Below, piece by piece: positions 23,936 through 35,910 of a DNA stretch of 64,000 nucleotides (position 1 is its first letter; every line of letters begins with the position of its first letter). The notes beneath the pieces are model-generated. The model was not told where the DNA came from and did not search any database. It was given only the letters and a program-made list of their open reading frames with translations. Both the position numbers and the translations under genes were made by a program. The stretch comes from Cryptomeria japonica (Eukaryota; Streptophyta; Pinopsida; Cupressales; Cupressaceae): assembly GCF_030272615.1 (NCBI RefSeq), contig NC_081413.1, forward strand, positions 337,151,302-337,215,301, given 5' to 3'.

Positions 23936-26085
23936 TGGTGCAGGAGCACCTAGTTGAGTAAAACTCCCATTTTTGAGTATTTAATGCTTTCATGTTTGTA
24001 ATGTCTTGTGTTAGGTTGATTATGTTGTTTTAGGTTGTTATGTGTCATGTTTAGTGGTTTTGATCTCATTTTGGGCTCAAGAGATCAAGTTTTGCCTTTC
24101 AGGCTTTGAGTTGACAATTTTTGGCAAAAATGTGCAAAATTGCCAAAAAGGTCTTCTAATGCTTTCCAAAGCATTGAAACATGTTTGATAAGTGTTTTTA
24201 GGCATATCTAAGTTGTTTAGACAAGTTGACAAGGTTAGGTTGTCAAAAATGCCTCATTGAGCAAGAAAAGTTGTCATTTGGCTTGAAAAGTTGTCAAAGT
24301 TGTCATTTTTGGGTTTTTCTTGCAAAAGGTAGTTGTGAAAGCCTCATGTCCGTACAAGGCTTGATAACTAATTGGATGGACTATAAAAAGACCTCCCTTT
24401 GCCTTGAATAAGGTTGGTGATTGTATAAGCAAGAGCTTTTGAATAAAATCATAAAATTTCGCTTTTATGACTGGTTTTTCCTTCCTTTATGAAACAGTTT
24501 GTACTGTAGCTCCATAGTCCGTACTGTGCCTTTGGGAAGTGTGCATAACAGTTGTATAATTCTCTCTAGTTTATTTTGGTATTGGTTTCTCTTGCAAATT
24601 GGATTGTACAAAATTATTTGCAAACTGTGTGCTCGTTGCCCTGTCAAAGGTTTGAAGTTCTAAAATGTCACCACTTGACTAATCCAGGTCTGGGATCCCA
24701 CCTAATGGATTCAGTCAAGTTGGCATTCATGTATATACTATACATATGCTCTATTTTGTGCCAAAAGTGTGGTTAGAAGAAGGAATTGAGTGAATACTAG
24801 GCAAGTATTGATTATTTGGCTAGTAGCATGAACTAAAACTCAAGATTTGCACCCAAAAGTAATTTGGAGTGAACAAATGAATGAGGCAGAGGTCTGGACA
24901 TGTGACCAAGGGTGTGAAGCATCATCTTGATGTGTTAGAATAGCTTGTTCCATTCAATCATTCTCACTTTGTAAACAAAACAGTGAGTTCGCTGTTTTTC
25001 TGAATTATGTTGTCAATTTGCTTATGGAATGCTTCGGAAGCATCATCCAAGCCTTGTAACTAAGAAGGCATTGTAATAGGAGATTATCCAATGTTTTCAG
25101 ACCTCATTGAGGTGTATTTCCAAACCAAAACTCTTCTTTATGCAGGTCCCAAAGTGTAATGATTGCTGATTGGTAAAAGGGCAGCAAAAAGACAATGACA
25201 GTGGCAATTTTACTATTTTCTCACTTGTTTGCCAAGTGTTTGGCATTTTGCTTGCAGGGCAGCAACATGGGAAGGTTCTATTTGTTGTGGTAGAAGTCCT
25301 AAGTCATTTTAGAGGCTTGAAGAGTGGAGTTGGAGAGACTTTCTGATGTTTTTTGCTCTAAACCCTACCAAACCCTCCAAATATGCCTAAAATGGTGGAC
25401 AATCCTTTTGTAGCTCTAACAGTGGAGCAAACCATGAAAATCCTTCATTACTTACCTCTAAAACACCTTCCAAAACAAGTTTATTGAAGGAGAAGCCCAT
25501 CGTTGGGTAGGGTGAGTAAAAAGGTGACAATTACCCCTCCACGGGCTTGTAGCCCTTTGACTGCATAACACACACTTTTTGAAACCCGATTGCAAGGAGG
25601 ACTTGGGAACTCATGAAATATTATGTGATCATCCTAAGACGGCGAATCAAATGTCAAATGGAACCTTGGACAGTGTGGAGCCCCTTTTTGAGATTTGACC
25701 CTTGGTTGGTGGGTTGAGTAAGCCAAGGCTATGGGCCTTAAACTAAATTGTGAGCATCAAAACTTGAATAAAACCTTGCTGCCCCTACTTGTCCATGCAA
25801 AAGGCTCCTAAAGCACTCTAAAACAGAGGGTTGAATGCCAAAGAGCAGAGATTGAGGGTGTGTAGATGGGTGGAGTGAGTAATTTGAGTAGATTTGAGCA
25901 TGGGTGTGAGCCAACACCAAAAGGGGGGGTTTATTAGGAAAGTGATACATGAAGTGCTTGGCACTATAACCACAAGAATGATTTTGTAAACACATACAAC
26001 AGACTCATACAAGTTTTTGGGTAACAAATTGAACTTATTGAGCAAATTGGCCTTTTTGAGCACTTTCCTAGCAATCTCCCTATCA
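23936..26085 (+). repeat. 3' LTR of chromovirus (2150 bp)
   Basis: Starts TGGTGCAGGAGCACC after polypurine tract GGGGGAGTA and ends CTCCCTATCA, followed by TSD CTTCT. It is the copy of 17114-19269 with a few percent substitutions. Confidence 0.95.
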
Positions 26086-27722
26086 CTTCTTTTCTTCCAA
26101 AAGCCACGCCCAACCTTGGTTTTGCACTTTATGAAATCTTAAAATATTTTAAAATGTTATATGCCTCTTGGGGAACGTGCAAGGTGGGCCCAAGTGCTCA
26201 CTTAAGAAAACACTTAATATAAAGTGCTTTTATAAAGTTATTTTATAAGTTTATTTTTCTAATTTAAGAAAAAGTAACTTTATCATTACTTTATAGTAAA
26301 ATATTATAAAATACATGTATTTATCCATCCAAGTCAAATAAATGACTCAGTTTAAGCTCCCAAAGATGGAAAATATCACCTCCTAACCAATTAATTTGCC
26401 TGCGGAGGTGGCTAATAGGCAAAACTATGCAACTGAATGATCACACGAAAAATGAAGACATTATAGAAAAGTACCTCAACATCTATAATTGATCACCCCA
26501 ACTGATAGAGATTTATTATACTCTTTACATGTGTCATAACTACATTAAGAGTTATTAGCATCTCACCAAACACTTAACACACTTGAAATAGAAAGTGGGA
26601 GGAAATATGAGTGATTTTTTGATAGTTTATTGGCACATGAATACACTTGGAGTGGTGTATTTTTTAAAGGGTTGCACCAATATTTTAGAAAGGCTCCAAA
26701 GTTACTAAAAAATCATTTTGACTTTCTCTTTATGATGTAGCACCAAAGATAAGAGGGACTCACTAGTTTGGTGCTTGACGTTCAATGCCCTCAAGTTACC
26801 TCCTTTGAATATTCAACCTTAATGCTATGACAACTCCTAAATGCAATGATTCGTACTTTTTGCTGATGATATTCCTTGGTATCTAATGATATAGTGAGCC
26901 ACGATGACAAGGATGAAGACCACGTCAGATGTCTTGTTCTAAATTCCTTCCACCTCACAATTACTTTTGTCATATTCTCACATCTCCTTCAAGGTTTGTG
27001 CTTGGATAAAGAAATTTTTCTTTCACAAATTTCCATTGCTTCCTTGCTTGACCATCCAAGCTTGCTCAAGGAATATTCAGACCATCACGTGAAAAGGCTT
27101 TCAAGCCTTATGAATAAATTAAACAACTTTTATAGAGAAAACGGTTAGGCTAGGTCTAGCAAAATTAATATTTTTTCTTCTTATTAATCACTGCACAAAT
27201 TGTAAATCAGATGTAAATTTCAATCCTCAAACCTAAAATTTTTGTGCAACTATAAAACCTTAAGCACATGACCTTAGAAAATCTTCATCTTTAACATCAA
27301 ATCATTGCCTACAAATCTTTGTATTACTGATGTTATAATTTTGAATGAGCTACACTATGATAATTTGGGCGAATCTTTCACCAACTTAATTATTTTTTTC
27401 CAAGAGGGTTTTCATCTTTGAGAAGGTTGAGACAAGCCAAATTCAATCCCAAACTCTAAGGATTTGATTAGAGACAAATAATATGACCCACATGATACCA
27501 AATGAGCCCTTGAAATGTCTTTTATACTTTTTCCTTGAGAAAACATAATTTAAATTTCACCTTTTTGATTAAAATTTCATTTTAGCCTTGAAAAGACATT
27601 ATTAAAATAATGATAATTTGACAAATAAGGTACCTATTTTATGTGTCCATGATTTAAAACTTTTCATCCTAGTTCCAATGAGGTATAACACCAAGGTAAT
27701 TTTTAAATATTCTAATACATTT
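26086..27722. other. Unassigned AT-rich region
   Basis: No supportable gene or structural RNA. The 26100-26340 part has alternating AAGTG/TTATAAAG words and a CTTGGGGAACGTGC motif. The motif is similar to CTTGGGGAATGTGCC inside the LTR at about 46236, so this may be a diverged fragment of a related LTR. An ORF at 26876-27148 has no recognisable motif. Confidence 0.4.
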
Positions 27723-28153
27723 TGTTATGTAACTAGTTATGTGATATTATAAGGTATTTAGGTGGATGGAGATGTCAACATGTGGCACACATCCTTTAAG
27801 TTAGTTATATTGGGTCATGTGAATAATTTATCTAATTAATTATATCAGGAGTTGAGTAGGCCTTAATTAAGATTTGCCCTTCCATTGTATTGTTAGGAAG
27901 AGGTATAAATAAAGGAAGGTAAATATCATTGTAAGGGATATGTGTGAAGTATGATGTTGTATTTGGGATCTATCGAAGATATAACGTAGAGTGGCTTCTT
28001 CCATTAGGAGTATAGTATGATTTTACCTTAAGGGTTTACTCCATTTCAACATATATTGGATATTAGAGCACATTGACACACATACATCTCTTTTATCATG
28101 TAAGATATATCTTTTGCAATATATCATTTTTATTATTATATGTGTGATTCTTA
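27723..28153 (+). repeat. 5' LTR of the short element
   Basis: It has many substitutions against its 3' partner but stays collinear through AAGTTAGTTATATTGGGTCA, GAGTTGAGTAGGCC and CCTTAAGGGTTTACTC. TATA-like TATAAATA is at 27904-27911. The right end is approximate. Confidence 0.75.
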
Positions 28154-28158
28154 TGATG

Positions 28159-28170
28159 TGGTATTAGAGG
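28159..28170 (+). other. PBS-like site of the short element
   Basis: TGGTATTAGAGG, one or two mismatches from the tRNA-Met PBS used by neighbouring elements. Confidence 0.6.
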
Positions 28171-28639
28171 TACAATTTGGAAAAATGAGGGAAAACCCCT
28201 AGTTTTAAAAGATTTCCCTATATCTTCCAAATAATTGTAATTTTTTCAACAATTTTTATTCTAAAGTTGGATAATCATACGAGGAAGACAAGTCTAAAAT
28301 TCAAGTTTTTATCATTAATATTTCAAGTTATTGTATATATTTTTTTTCATAAATTCACCTTCCAAGTCACAAATCAAGAATTTTTCCTAAAATTCTTACA
28401 TTTCTGAAAAACTCATGAAAATTCATTAGGGATCTATTAATTTCATTTTTTAATTTGATGCCGACTATATCATATTTTGGTCAAATGAATGTTGGGTTGA
28501 TTGGTTTTGGTAGAATGGTTATCTATTGAAGAACTTTTTTAAACCCTATTTTCAATGGATTTTCTTAATTTTAATGTAAGTGTAGATGTATTAGAATAGT
28601 GACACAAATATTTAATATCTCACGGTTAGCTTACGCAAT

Positions 28640-29350
28640 GGAAATATTGGTTTTCTTGTTGTTTAAGAGGTGAAGTTGAGGAATGGTATGCACCATTAAA
28701 TATGGGTATTTTCTGTTTGGATGAACTAGAACAAAATTTATAAGATATATGAGCTCTAAAAGAAGGATTTAAGAAGAGGAAGAAAATGAAGAAGAGAAAG
28801 ACGAGGAGGGAGAAAATGAAGAAGAGGAAGAAGAGGAGGAATAAAATGAAGAAGAGAAAAAAGAAGGAAAATAGTGAAGAGCAAGAAGAGGGGGATGAAA
28901 ATAAAGAAGAGGAGGACAAAGATAAAGAAGAAAAAGAAGAAGAGGTGGAAAATGAAGAGGAGAAATAAAAAGAAGACAAAGAAGGAGAAGGAGAAGACTT
29001 AGAAGAAGGATATGATATAAGGTACTTGCACTTTAACTCTAAGAAAGGAATATTAAATCTTTTTTTTTCATCGATTCATTCAAAAGGAAATGTTATTGTC
29101 TCTATAAACCCTAGCAACAAGTATAACTTCATCAATATGGAATTAGCCAAGAAGATACATGTACAAGCAATGAACAACAAGGATAGTCAAATATTAGGTA
29201 TGGATACTCAGGTTTTTGAATATTTAAAGCTCTCCATAGATAAATATGTTTTACATTCAAACTTTTATGCTTTGAATATGGATGGGTTGGATATTGTTCT
29301 TGGTTATCCTTGGTTAGAATATTTGAGAACAATGAGTATCGATGTGTAAA
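28640..29350 (+). pseudogene. Glu-rich gag tail and retropepsin-like segment
   Basis: A degenerate frame with EEWYAPLNMG at about 28675-28705 (gag-like C-terminal helix) leads into a purine tract at 28765-28990 that encodes runs of Glu/Lys/Asp in one frame. Then 29026-29349 is open for 107 codons: it contains NVIVSINPSNKYNFINMELA and ends LDIVLGYPWLEYLRTM. That pattern (strand, SNxNFI, and ILGxxWL at the end) is the shape of plant gypsy retropepsins of the gag-asp protease type. The catalytic D(S/T)G is replaced by NPS, so the protease would be inactive. Nothing like RT follows. Confidence 0.65.
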
Positions 29351-29990
29351 AGGAGTTCATGAAGCTTTGGTATAAAAAGAAAAAAAAATGCATTACAAGA
29401 TATTACACATAAAGAAGTCCAAAGGAAGGTCAAGGAAGAGAAAGTTCAAGAATCTTATGTAGATTGTAATAATGTATTAGAGGAAAATCAAGAGGATCAA
29501 GATGTTGAAGAAAATGAAAAGAACTAATTTACTAGGGAATCACTAAAACAAGTAGCAAAAAAAGGTGAAGAGTCAGATAAGGTTCCAGTGATAGCAAAGG
29601 GTGCAATATATAAGCATCCACAACTTTGTGAGGTAATAATAATGGAGGAAACCTTCATGAATACATGTTAATATACAAAATCAACAAGGAAATCACTATG
29701 GAAATACATGGAAACAAAGAAACAATTATACCATTTAGTCATATCACAAAAGTAATGGCTACTCATGGAAGAAAATGAGGACTTACTATAATAAGGACTG
29801 AAATCAAATGGGTGCAACAAATTATAGATTATAGATGGGATCCAAGAATTGTCAAGAAAAAGGGTCAAAAAAGGATCAACAATTAATGGTTAGATAATTG
29901 GTCATGACATCATATTTGTAATAGCTTGTGATATTCATACTATTTGACTTCTCATGTTTCAGGGATGAAAAATGTCAAGGAGGGATGCCA
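29351..29990 (+). other. Remaining interior of the short element
   Basis: About 640 bp of A-rich DNA with decayed Glu/Lys-rich frames (for example the EENQEDQDVEENEKN region near 29480-29525) and a polypurine tract at the end. No gene is supportable. Confidence 0.5.
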
Positions 29991-30418
29991 TGTTATGCAA
30001 CTAGGGATATGATGTTATAAGGTATTTAGGCGGATATAGATGTCACCATATGGTACACATCCCTTAAGTTAGTTATATTGGGTCATGTGAAAAACTTATG
30101 TAATTAATTATAATAAGAGTTGAGTAGGCCATCATTAGGATTTACCCTTCCATTCTATTATTATGAGGTATATATAGAGGAATGTGATTATCATTGTAAG
30201 GGATCTGCGTGAAGTATGATATTGTATTCAGGATCTTTGGGAGATATAGCATGCAATGGCTTCTTCCAAACGGAGCATTCTATAATGTACCCTACCTTAA
30301 GGGTTTACTCTATGTAAGCATATATTGGAGATTAGGTATTGGCCCACATACATCTCTCGTGTCATGTGAGATATATCTTCTACAATATATCATTTATATT
30401 ATTATATGTGTGGTTCTT
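29991..30418 (+). repeat. 3' LTR of the short element
   Basis: Starts TGTTATGCAACTAGGG after the purine tract. TATATATA at 30169-30176 is in the position of the TATA-like box of the 5' LTR. The right end is approximate. Confidence 0.75.
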
Positions 30419-32264
30419 TTGAAATTTAAGCAACCTTAGTAAAATAATTAAAGTCATTAATGCACCCATTTTGTGGAAACTACCGAAGAGCCTCAAAATC
30501 AAAATTTGATTACACTAGAGTGATCTTGATGATGAAAAATGAAAACAATTGGGCGACTTACTATAAATAGATGCCCTCTCCAATAATCTTGGAGAATGTA
30601 CCAAAAGCCAAAAATCACTTTGGAGAGATGCATATGAGTCCTCTAAATCATATGAGATCACTAGTAACATCAAATAACTCCTTTGATAATGCTAGCACAT
30701 ACCTTGAAGGTTAGAACCAAAAAATGAGGGCATTACAATGGTAGAGGAGGAAATAAACTTAGATGCATTAGTCAATATACAAGAAGTAAGCCTAATGAAA
30801 TTAATTATAGTCTTGAGTCCATATAGCTTACTTGCAAACATGTTTTACAACATATTTGCTAGTTATGTAGGATGCTTTGAATTAACTAAATTGGCCAACT
30901 CATCTGTAATAAGAATCAAAATAGACTTCATTCTCATTGATTTGGACCATGCCAAGGTATAGATAGGGACTCCTTCTAGTCATGATAAACAAAATACCTA
31001 AAAAGGAAACTCAAATGCCCACTTTCAAATAAAAAGGTATTGATGGTATATCAAATTAGAAAATGAAACTCTAATGTGAAAGTGAAGGTTGGATGAAAAA
31101 GATACAACAATAAAACTTAGATAAACTCTAATAGAAAAAAATATTTTAAAAGCACAATGATGCAAAAGGAAGAGTCAAATTGAAAATGAGATGTAATCTT
31201 AGAAAACTATACATATGCAAATACCAACACTCTAAGAAGAAGGTTGATATTTGTACGATTGGACAAGTTCAACAAAATGTAAAGGAAAATAACCTTTTCT
31301 TAAGAGTTAATAGAGGCTAATTGCACCCAAATGAACACAATCAAGATAGATCAACTAATTATAGTTAGACAAAATAATTTTGATGAAGTATTTATAACTT
31401 GAATGAGGAGGATATTGATACTTAGCTCAATAATTGAAGCATGAAGGCTAAATGGATGAGGTTTTGGAATCTATCTAATGGTAAAATTGAAAATAATGCT
31501 TCTCTATAGTGAAGTGCCTTGAAGTCTATGATGGATTTTTTTTCCATCAAAGGATATGTTCACATATTTGGGATACACTTGTGGCCATGGATCTAAACTT
31601 TGGATTCAAATTTATTTTGGTAATCAATGGTCTTTTTCTTTGTAATTTTAATTGATATATGATTTTATCTATGATCTTCCTCAATGTGTTGGGGACTTGG
31701 CAGTAGTTTAAAATACCTTTAAGGACTATTGATTTGTCACAAGGAAGCAATTTTTCTCCCAAATCAACCCCTAGATATTGCATAATATAAAAATGGGTAA
31801 GTGTAAGCATGCATATTCTTTACGCTTTTTATTACACCAAATTGAAGTATATTACTATTAATTAATCTCTAGAATGATGATTACTTGATTCCTTTATGAT
31901 TGCTTTAAGATCAAAATGAATGTATTAAATGTATTTAAATACTAGCACATAACATTAGAATGCACCAAATGTGTGTTTAGTTAGCTCAAAGAGAGAGGGT
32001 GAATTGGTCTAGTTGACCAAATTTACATATTGAATTTAGGAAATAAGTGAGATAATGAAGTCGTTTCCTACACTTGTAGACTACTGTTGACATGAGTTAG
32101 AATTAAATTGAAATGACAAATGATTAAATGAAAGTTAATGCATATATAACAAGTGCCACGTAGTGGCTAGTACTTGCCGTTTAGATTTGTAATAGGAATT
32201 GAGTATGTATTTTTTGCAAACAATTATCAAATAGAAGAAATTAATAATTTTGTAACCGTAACTG
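30419..32264. other. Unassigned AT-rich region
   Basis: No gene supported. ORFs of 74 codons (30738-30962, plus) and 87 codons (31547-31810, minus) show no recognisable family. The segment at 32148-32260 (GTGCCACGTAGTGGCTAGTACTTGCC onward) has a diverged relative at about 33694-33740, so the repeat family of the AT-rich block begins here. Confidence 0.4.
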
Positions 32265-32763
32265 TAATTGAATCCGAACCCTAATTAAGTTGTAATCTTA
32301 TTTGAACCCTAACTATAATACTGATTGAATATTAATTATAAATTTAACCGAATCTCGAATTTAACGCATAATAGTCCTAGCCTAATTTGAAAACTAATCT
32401 TAACCCTTATCCTAAACCTATTTTAACTCTAATAAAAGTCCCATCTCTAATCTCAATTATAACTTTAATCTTAATTGAATTGTGCTCCAAACCTATTTGA
32501 ATCCTAACCATAATTTAACCCTAACACTAAATCAATTTTTTTTACATATATGCCGAATTGATCCTTAACCCTAACTCTAATTTAACTTTATACCTAACCC
32601 TTACCCTAATTAAATCCTTACCCTAACCATGTTTGAACGATAACCATAATTTAACCTTAACTCAAAAATATTTTTTATAACCTTAATTAAACACTAATTG
32701 AATCATAGTCCTAACCCTAATTGAACCCAACTCCTATTAAAACTTTAACACTAAGCTACAAAT

Positions 32764-33125
32764 CTAACCCTAATTGAAATATAATTCTAACCCGTTTTGT
32801 AATAGTAATTAAATATTTTTTTTCAAACAATTTACAAAAGAGATAAATTAAAAGAATTATATAAAATTAATTTATTTAATTTTTTTTCAATTAGAATATT
32901 GTAACTCTTCTAAAATTTAATATTTATTTTGAATCAGAGTCCTAACCCTAATTGAAATATAATCCTAACCCTTTTTGTAATAGTAATTGAATATGTTTTT
33001 TTCAAACAATTTGCAAATAGAAGAGATTAATTAAAAACATTATATAATTAATTATATAAAATTAATTTATTTAATTTTTTTCAATTAGAATATTGTAAAT
33101 CTTCTCAAATTTAATATTTATTTGA
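32764..33125. repeat. Tandem duplication of about 178 bp
   Basis: Copies at 32764-32941 and 32942-33125 each start CTAACCCTAATTGAAATATA and pass through TTTGTAATAGTAATT and TTCAATTAGAATATTGTAA. The second has a small insertion. Confidence 0.85.
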
Positions 33126-33403
33126 GAATGTGATTAGTGCAAAGATCATAGTAGTAAAGAAAATTTAAATATTTGATGTACTAGAAGAGATGAAAGTGAG
33201 AACAATTTTTATTTATATTACATTGTATTAATATGTATTATTTCACAATTAATTAATAATCAATTAATTCTAGCATCAAAATATTTTCACCTAGTTTCAA
33301 TAATAAAGGTAAAATTTATTTGTCATGGTAGTTACCTTATAATATATATCAAATAAATAAAAAAAGTTTGTATTTATTATCAATTTCGTATATTACCAAT
33401 TGC

Positions 33404-33690
33404 CATACAAATTCTAAATAATTGCAAAAGAAAATTAAATCATACTAAATTTTATTTTAATGACCTAAAAATTTGCCTAAAAAATTTCATGTAGAAAGTG
33501 GATCCGGGAAATCCAGTAATAAGATGCAAATTATTTGAGCCAATTAGATTGAAGAAAACATGGGAAGAAAAAAATCGTAGATATAATTGGTGAAAAAACA
33601 ATTTAGTAATAAGAGTTAAATGAAAATTGGTGCAAGTGATTGCAATAGCCCAAGTACTAATAAATGGATAGATATGACAATATATAATAA
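33404..33690. repeat. AT-rich repeat, copy 1 of a pair
   Basis: Collinear with about 38330-38705: both contain TAAATAATT(G)...AAATTAAA, TTTTAATGAC(C/T)TAAAAATTT, TTCATGTAGAAAGTGGATC and GAAAATTG...GCAATAG...TAATAAATG. Same orientation, roughly 75-80% similar by eye. Confidence 0.7.
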
Positions 33691-33712
33691 AACAAGTGCC
33701 ACATAGTGGGTA

Positions 33713-33808
33713 GTACTTGCCTTTTTAATATTGTAATAGTAAAAAATTTGTAAAATTTTTGTACTTGCCTTTTTAGTATTGTAATAGTAAAAATTTTGTA
33801 AAATTTTT
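33713..33808. repeat. Tandem duplication of a 48-bp unit
   Basis: GTACTTGCCTTTTTA(A/G)TATT units at 33713-33760 and 33761-33808, almost identical. Confidence 0.9.
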
Positions 33809-33851
33809 GTTTATAGGCAGGTTGGATAATAATTTGAGATAATATATTCTT

Positions 33852-34190
33852 GCAATAAAATAATAGAGAGTGCCCATAATTATGGCATAGTTATAAAATT
33901 ACAATAATATCTATAACTAATTCAAACATTAACAATAACTTTAATTCTAACCTACCCAAAATTTTAACCTAATTCTAACTCTAAATATAACATTAAATAC
34001 AACCCTAATCTTTTTTTATTGCAATAATATAATAGAGAGTGCCCATAATTATGATATAGTTATTAAATTACAATAATATCTATAACTAATTCAAACCTTA
34101 ACAATAACCTTAACATAATTTGTAAACCTAATTCTAACTCTAAATCTAACATTAAATATAACCCTAATCCTTTAAAAAAAAATTAACCCT
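33852..34190. repeat. Tandem duplication of about 169 bp
   Basis: Copies at 33852-34020 and 34021-34190. Each starts GCAATAA(A/T)ATAATAGAGAG and contains GTGCCCATAATTATG and AATATCTATAACTAATTC, ending in CCCTAATC. Confidence 0.85.
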
Positions 34191-34667
34191 AATTCTCAAT
34201 CTAACTCTAAGCCTAAATTTAATCTTAATTTAGAAATAATTTAAACCTTATTTTTAACCCTAACCTTAACCCTTATTTTAACACTAACTCTTATTAAGAA
34301 ACCTAATTTTAATCCTAATCATTATTATAAAGATTTTAGAATTATAATAATAAATAAAAATTAAGATTAAATTTATAATATAATTAAGGATTATAAATTA
34401 AATTATAATCATTTATTTAAATTATAACCATAAAATTAATAATAATAATCTTCTTTTTTTTTTTTTTTTTTTAAAAGATAAGTGCTATCATTTATTGGGA
34501 TAGCTCCCTATATTGCTTGAAATTATGGAAATTACATATGATTGTAGACACATATACACATCTATCCCTCTGTGCACATATACCCAACATTACATAAAAG
34601 AACCAAAAAGTTATCAGCCCACTTTTACACATATATACCCCACTCCTATTTCGACACTATCCAGAGA

Positions 34668-35468
34668 TTACACCCGCCCCCCGATGGCTTGATAGATTAC
34701 TGTAGCAAATTCACCAATACCAATTGCGTTGTGGGTGGAGTTCTCCGGGAGCCACCAATCGTTCGACTCAGGTACCCTTCGAAAGGGTTCCAAGTTTCCA
34801 TTAAAAACCGCACACCTAAAAATCTCCCATGCCTCATCCCCGAAAGTCTTCAATCTCGCCCGCTCCTCCTTCCATACTTCTCTGCAGGCCATCTCCCAAA
34901 CGACGTCACTGTCCACAGAATCCTCCTCGTCTGCATATTCCTCGCTGTCTTCTCCATCCTCATTGCCATCTTCATCGCCCTCTCCATCATCCTCTGAGTC
35001 CGAGGGTAAGTAGTTCTCAAATTGGAAGTATATCTTCATAATGCTCACTTTGACTCCTTCCTCCATACTCAGAATGGCATCAACAACCGTGTCAGTGATG
35101 AATGGTTTTATGAATCCTGCTAACAGTTCAACCACATGTTCCTTCGATTCAATGATATCCACCAGTGGCAGGAGAACGACTTCCAATACCATAGCATCAC
35201 ACCAGTGTTTGTCATAGTTTAGAGTGATGCCCACGAGCCCCCTCATAGAATTGTATACATACTCATCAGTGCAAAACAAGTTTCTCAACTGTACATTGAA
35301 TGCGTTCCCACAGTTTACACAATCAACCCTTCCAAAGTAAGCCATTGCCACAAATTTTCTCTGCAACTCTCTCGAAATAGCCCACACACTTCCCTGTTTT
35401 GCCTTTGCCCACCGAATTCTCCATATAAAGTTGTGATCTGTGATATCAATCAAGTGCTTTCTGTCCAT
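34668..35468 (-). CDS. Unrecognised 266-aa acidic protein downstream of LINE RNase H (copy B)
   Basis: An intact ORF with ATG at 35468 (MDRKHLIDITDHNFIWRIRW). Residues 1-150 are mixed helix/strand with VWAISRELQRKFVAMAYFGR and a CVNCGNAF pair of cysteines. Residues about 155-190 are a strongly acidic Asp/Glu/Ser tract with no predicted fold. The C-terminal part contains Trp-rich VWEMACREVWKEERARL and NDWWLPENS. I do not recognise the family. A second ORF in the same place relative to RNase H exists at 36654-37382, so this is probably a LINE-encoded product and not a host gene. There is no frameshift or stop, and no introns are evident. The function is unknown. Confidence 0.55.
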   Translation of the reverse strand: MDRKHLIDITDHNFIWRIRWAKAKQGSVWAISRELQRKFVAMAYFGRVDCVNCGNAFNVQLRNLFCTDEYVYNSMRGLVGITLNYDKHWCDAMVLEVVLLPLVDIIESKEHVVELLAGFIKPFITDTVVDAILSMEEGVKVSIMKIYFQFENYLPSDSEDDGEGDEDGNEDGEDSEEYADEEDSVDSDVVWEMACREVWKEERARLKTFGDEAWEIFRCAVFNGNLEPFRRVPESNDWWLPENSTHNAIGIGEFATVIYQAIGGRV

Positions 35469-35677
35469 ACCCTGTTAGAATCTTTCATTCTGCAAACATA
35501 TCATTTTCAAAGAGTAGCAATTTCTAGGCATCATGATGAACTGCTCGGGTGCCATGTGTTCCTACCGCCCAAGAGTCAATTCCTGTTTGCAACCTCCAAT
35601 TCGTACTTCGCCATTGTTTATCAAATTGCCACCACGATACCCTGGCAGTCGATAGGGACCCAAAAGTCAAAGACATG

Positions 35678-35910
35678 CTATCCGATCCCCTGTCGCGGAT
35701 ATCTTCTGCAATCCTTCAAGCATTGCCCTTTGATATCCTCCGTTGCAGAAGTCTGGCAAAAGTAAGCTGGAACATCGTAGTCTCCCACCCCGAGGTTCGC
35801 AAGGTAATCAGCCACCTGATTCCCTTCTCTGTAGACATGCCCAATCTCATAGCTCCCAATTTTCCTCAGATTTCTTTTATCATAGGAACCCATTTATTCA
35901 GCTTCCAATT
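35678..35910 (-). pseudogene. RNase H C-terminal fragment of LINE copy B
   Basis: After a start-region WKLNKWVPMIKEI and a one-base frameshift, the frame reads GHVYREGNQVADYLANLGV. That is the C-terminal helix of plant LINE-type RNase H (RVT_3), collinear with WKLSHWVEIIREKLNLF and VSHVRRGANVVADLLSNIG in copy A. The 5' truncation of the insertion removed the catalytic part. Confidence 0.75.

Larger units (their letters stand above)
17114..26085 (+). mobile_element. Complete Ty3/gypsy chromovirus, decayed
   Basis: The element is 8972 bp, with LTRs at 17114-19269 and 23936-26085, TSD CTTCT at 17109-17113 and 26086-26090, a tRNA-Met PBS at 19273, and a G-rich polypurine tract (GTTTTTGGGGGAGTA) before the 3' LTR. 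The order gag, protease, RT, RNase H, integrase, chromodomain defines a chromovirus. The first 480 bp of the LTRs differ at about 13 positions (about 97% identity). The frame is broken by several stops, frameshifts and changed catalytic residues, so it is not autonomous. Confidence 0.96.
27723..30418 (+). mobile_element. Short (2.7 kb) LTR element with only gag/protease-like remnants
   Basis: Two related sequences of about 430 bp begin TGTTATG(T/C)AACTAG at 27723 and 29991 and both end near TTATTATATGTGTG(A/G)TTCTT. A PBS-like TGGTATTAGAGG follows the first copy (28159) and a purine-rich AAGGAGGGATGCCA precedes the second. The interior is only about 1.8 kb and holds a Glu-rich stretch and a retropepsin-like segment, with no RT or integrase. 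It is therefore a non-autonomous element. LTR identity looks like roughly 80-85%, so it is old; no clear TSD is visible. Confidence 0.75.
32265..34330. repeat. Degenerate telomere-like CCCTAA tracts in AT-rich DNA
   Basis: Between 32265-32790, and again at 33900-34330, there are many irregularly spaced CCCTAA, CCTAAC and AACCCTAA words mixed with TTGAA and ATAAT. This is the pattern of decayed interstitial telomere-like DNA (plant telomere unit CCCTAAA). No long perfect array remains, so convergence of simple AT-rich sequence is possible. Confidence 0.5.

Noticed and set aside
28626-28979. Ser/Phe-rich minus-strand ORF
   Set aside because: Antisense of a GAA/GAG purine tract; composition artefact. 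The plus-strand Lys/Arg ORF in the same tract is likewise a frame shadow of the Glu-rich frame.
34572-35041. Plus-strand ORFs opposite the 266-aa ORF
   Set aside because: Antisense shadows; the minus-strand frame is longer, matches the orientation of the RNase H fragment and has better protein composition.
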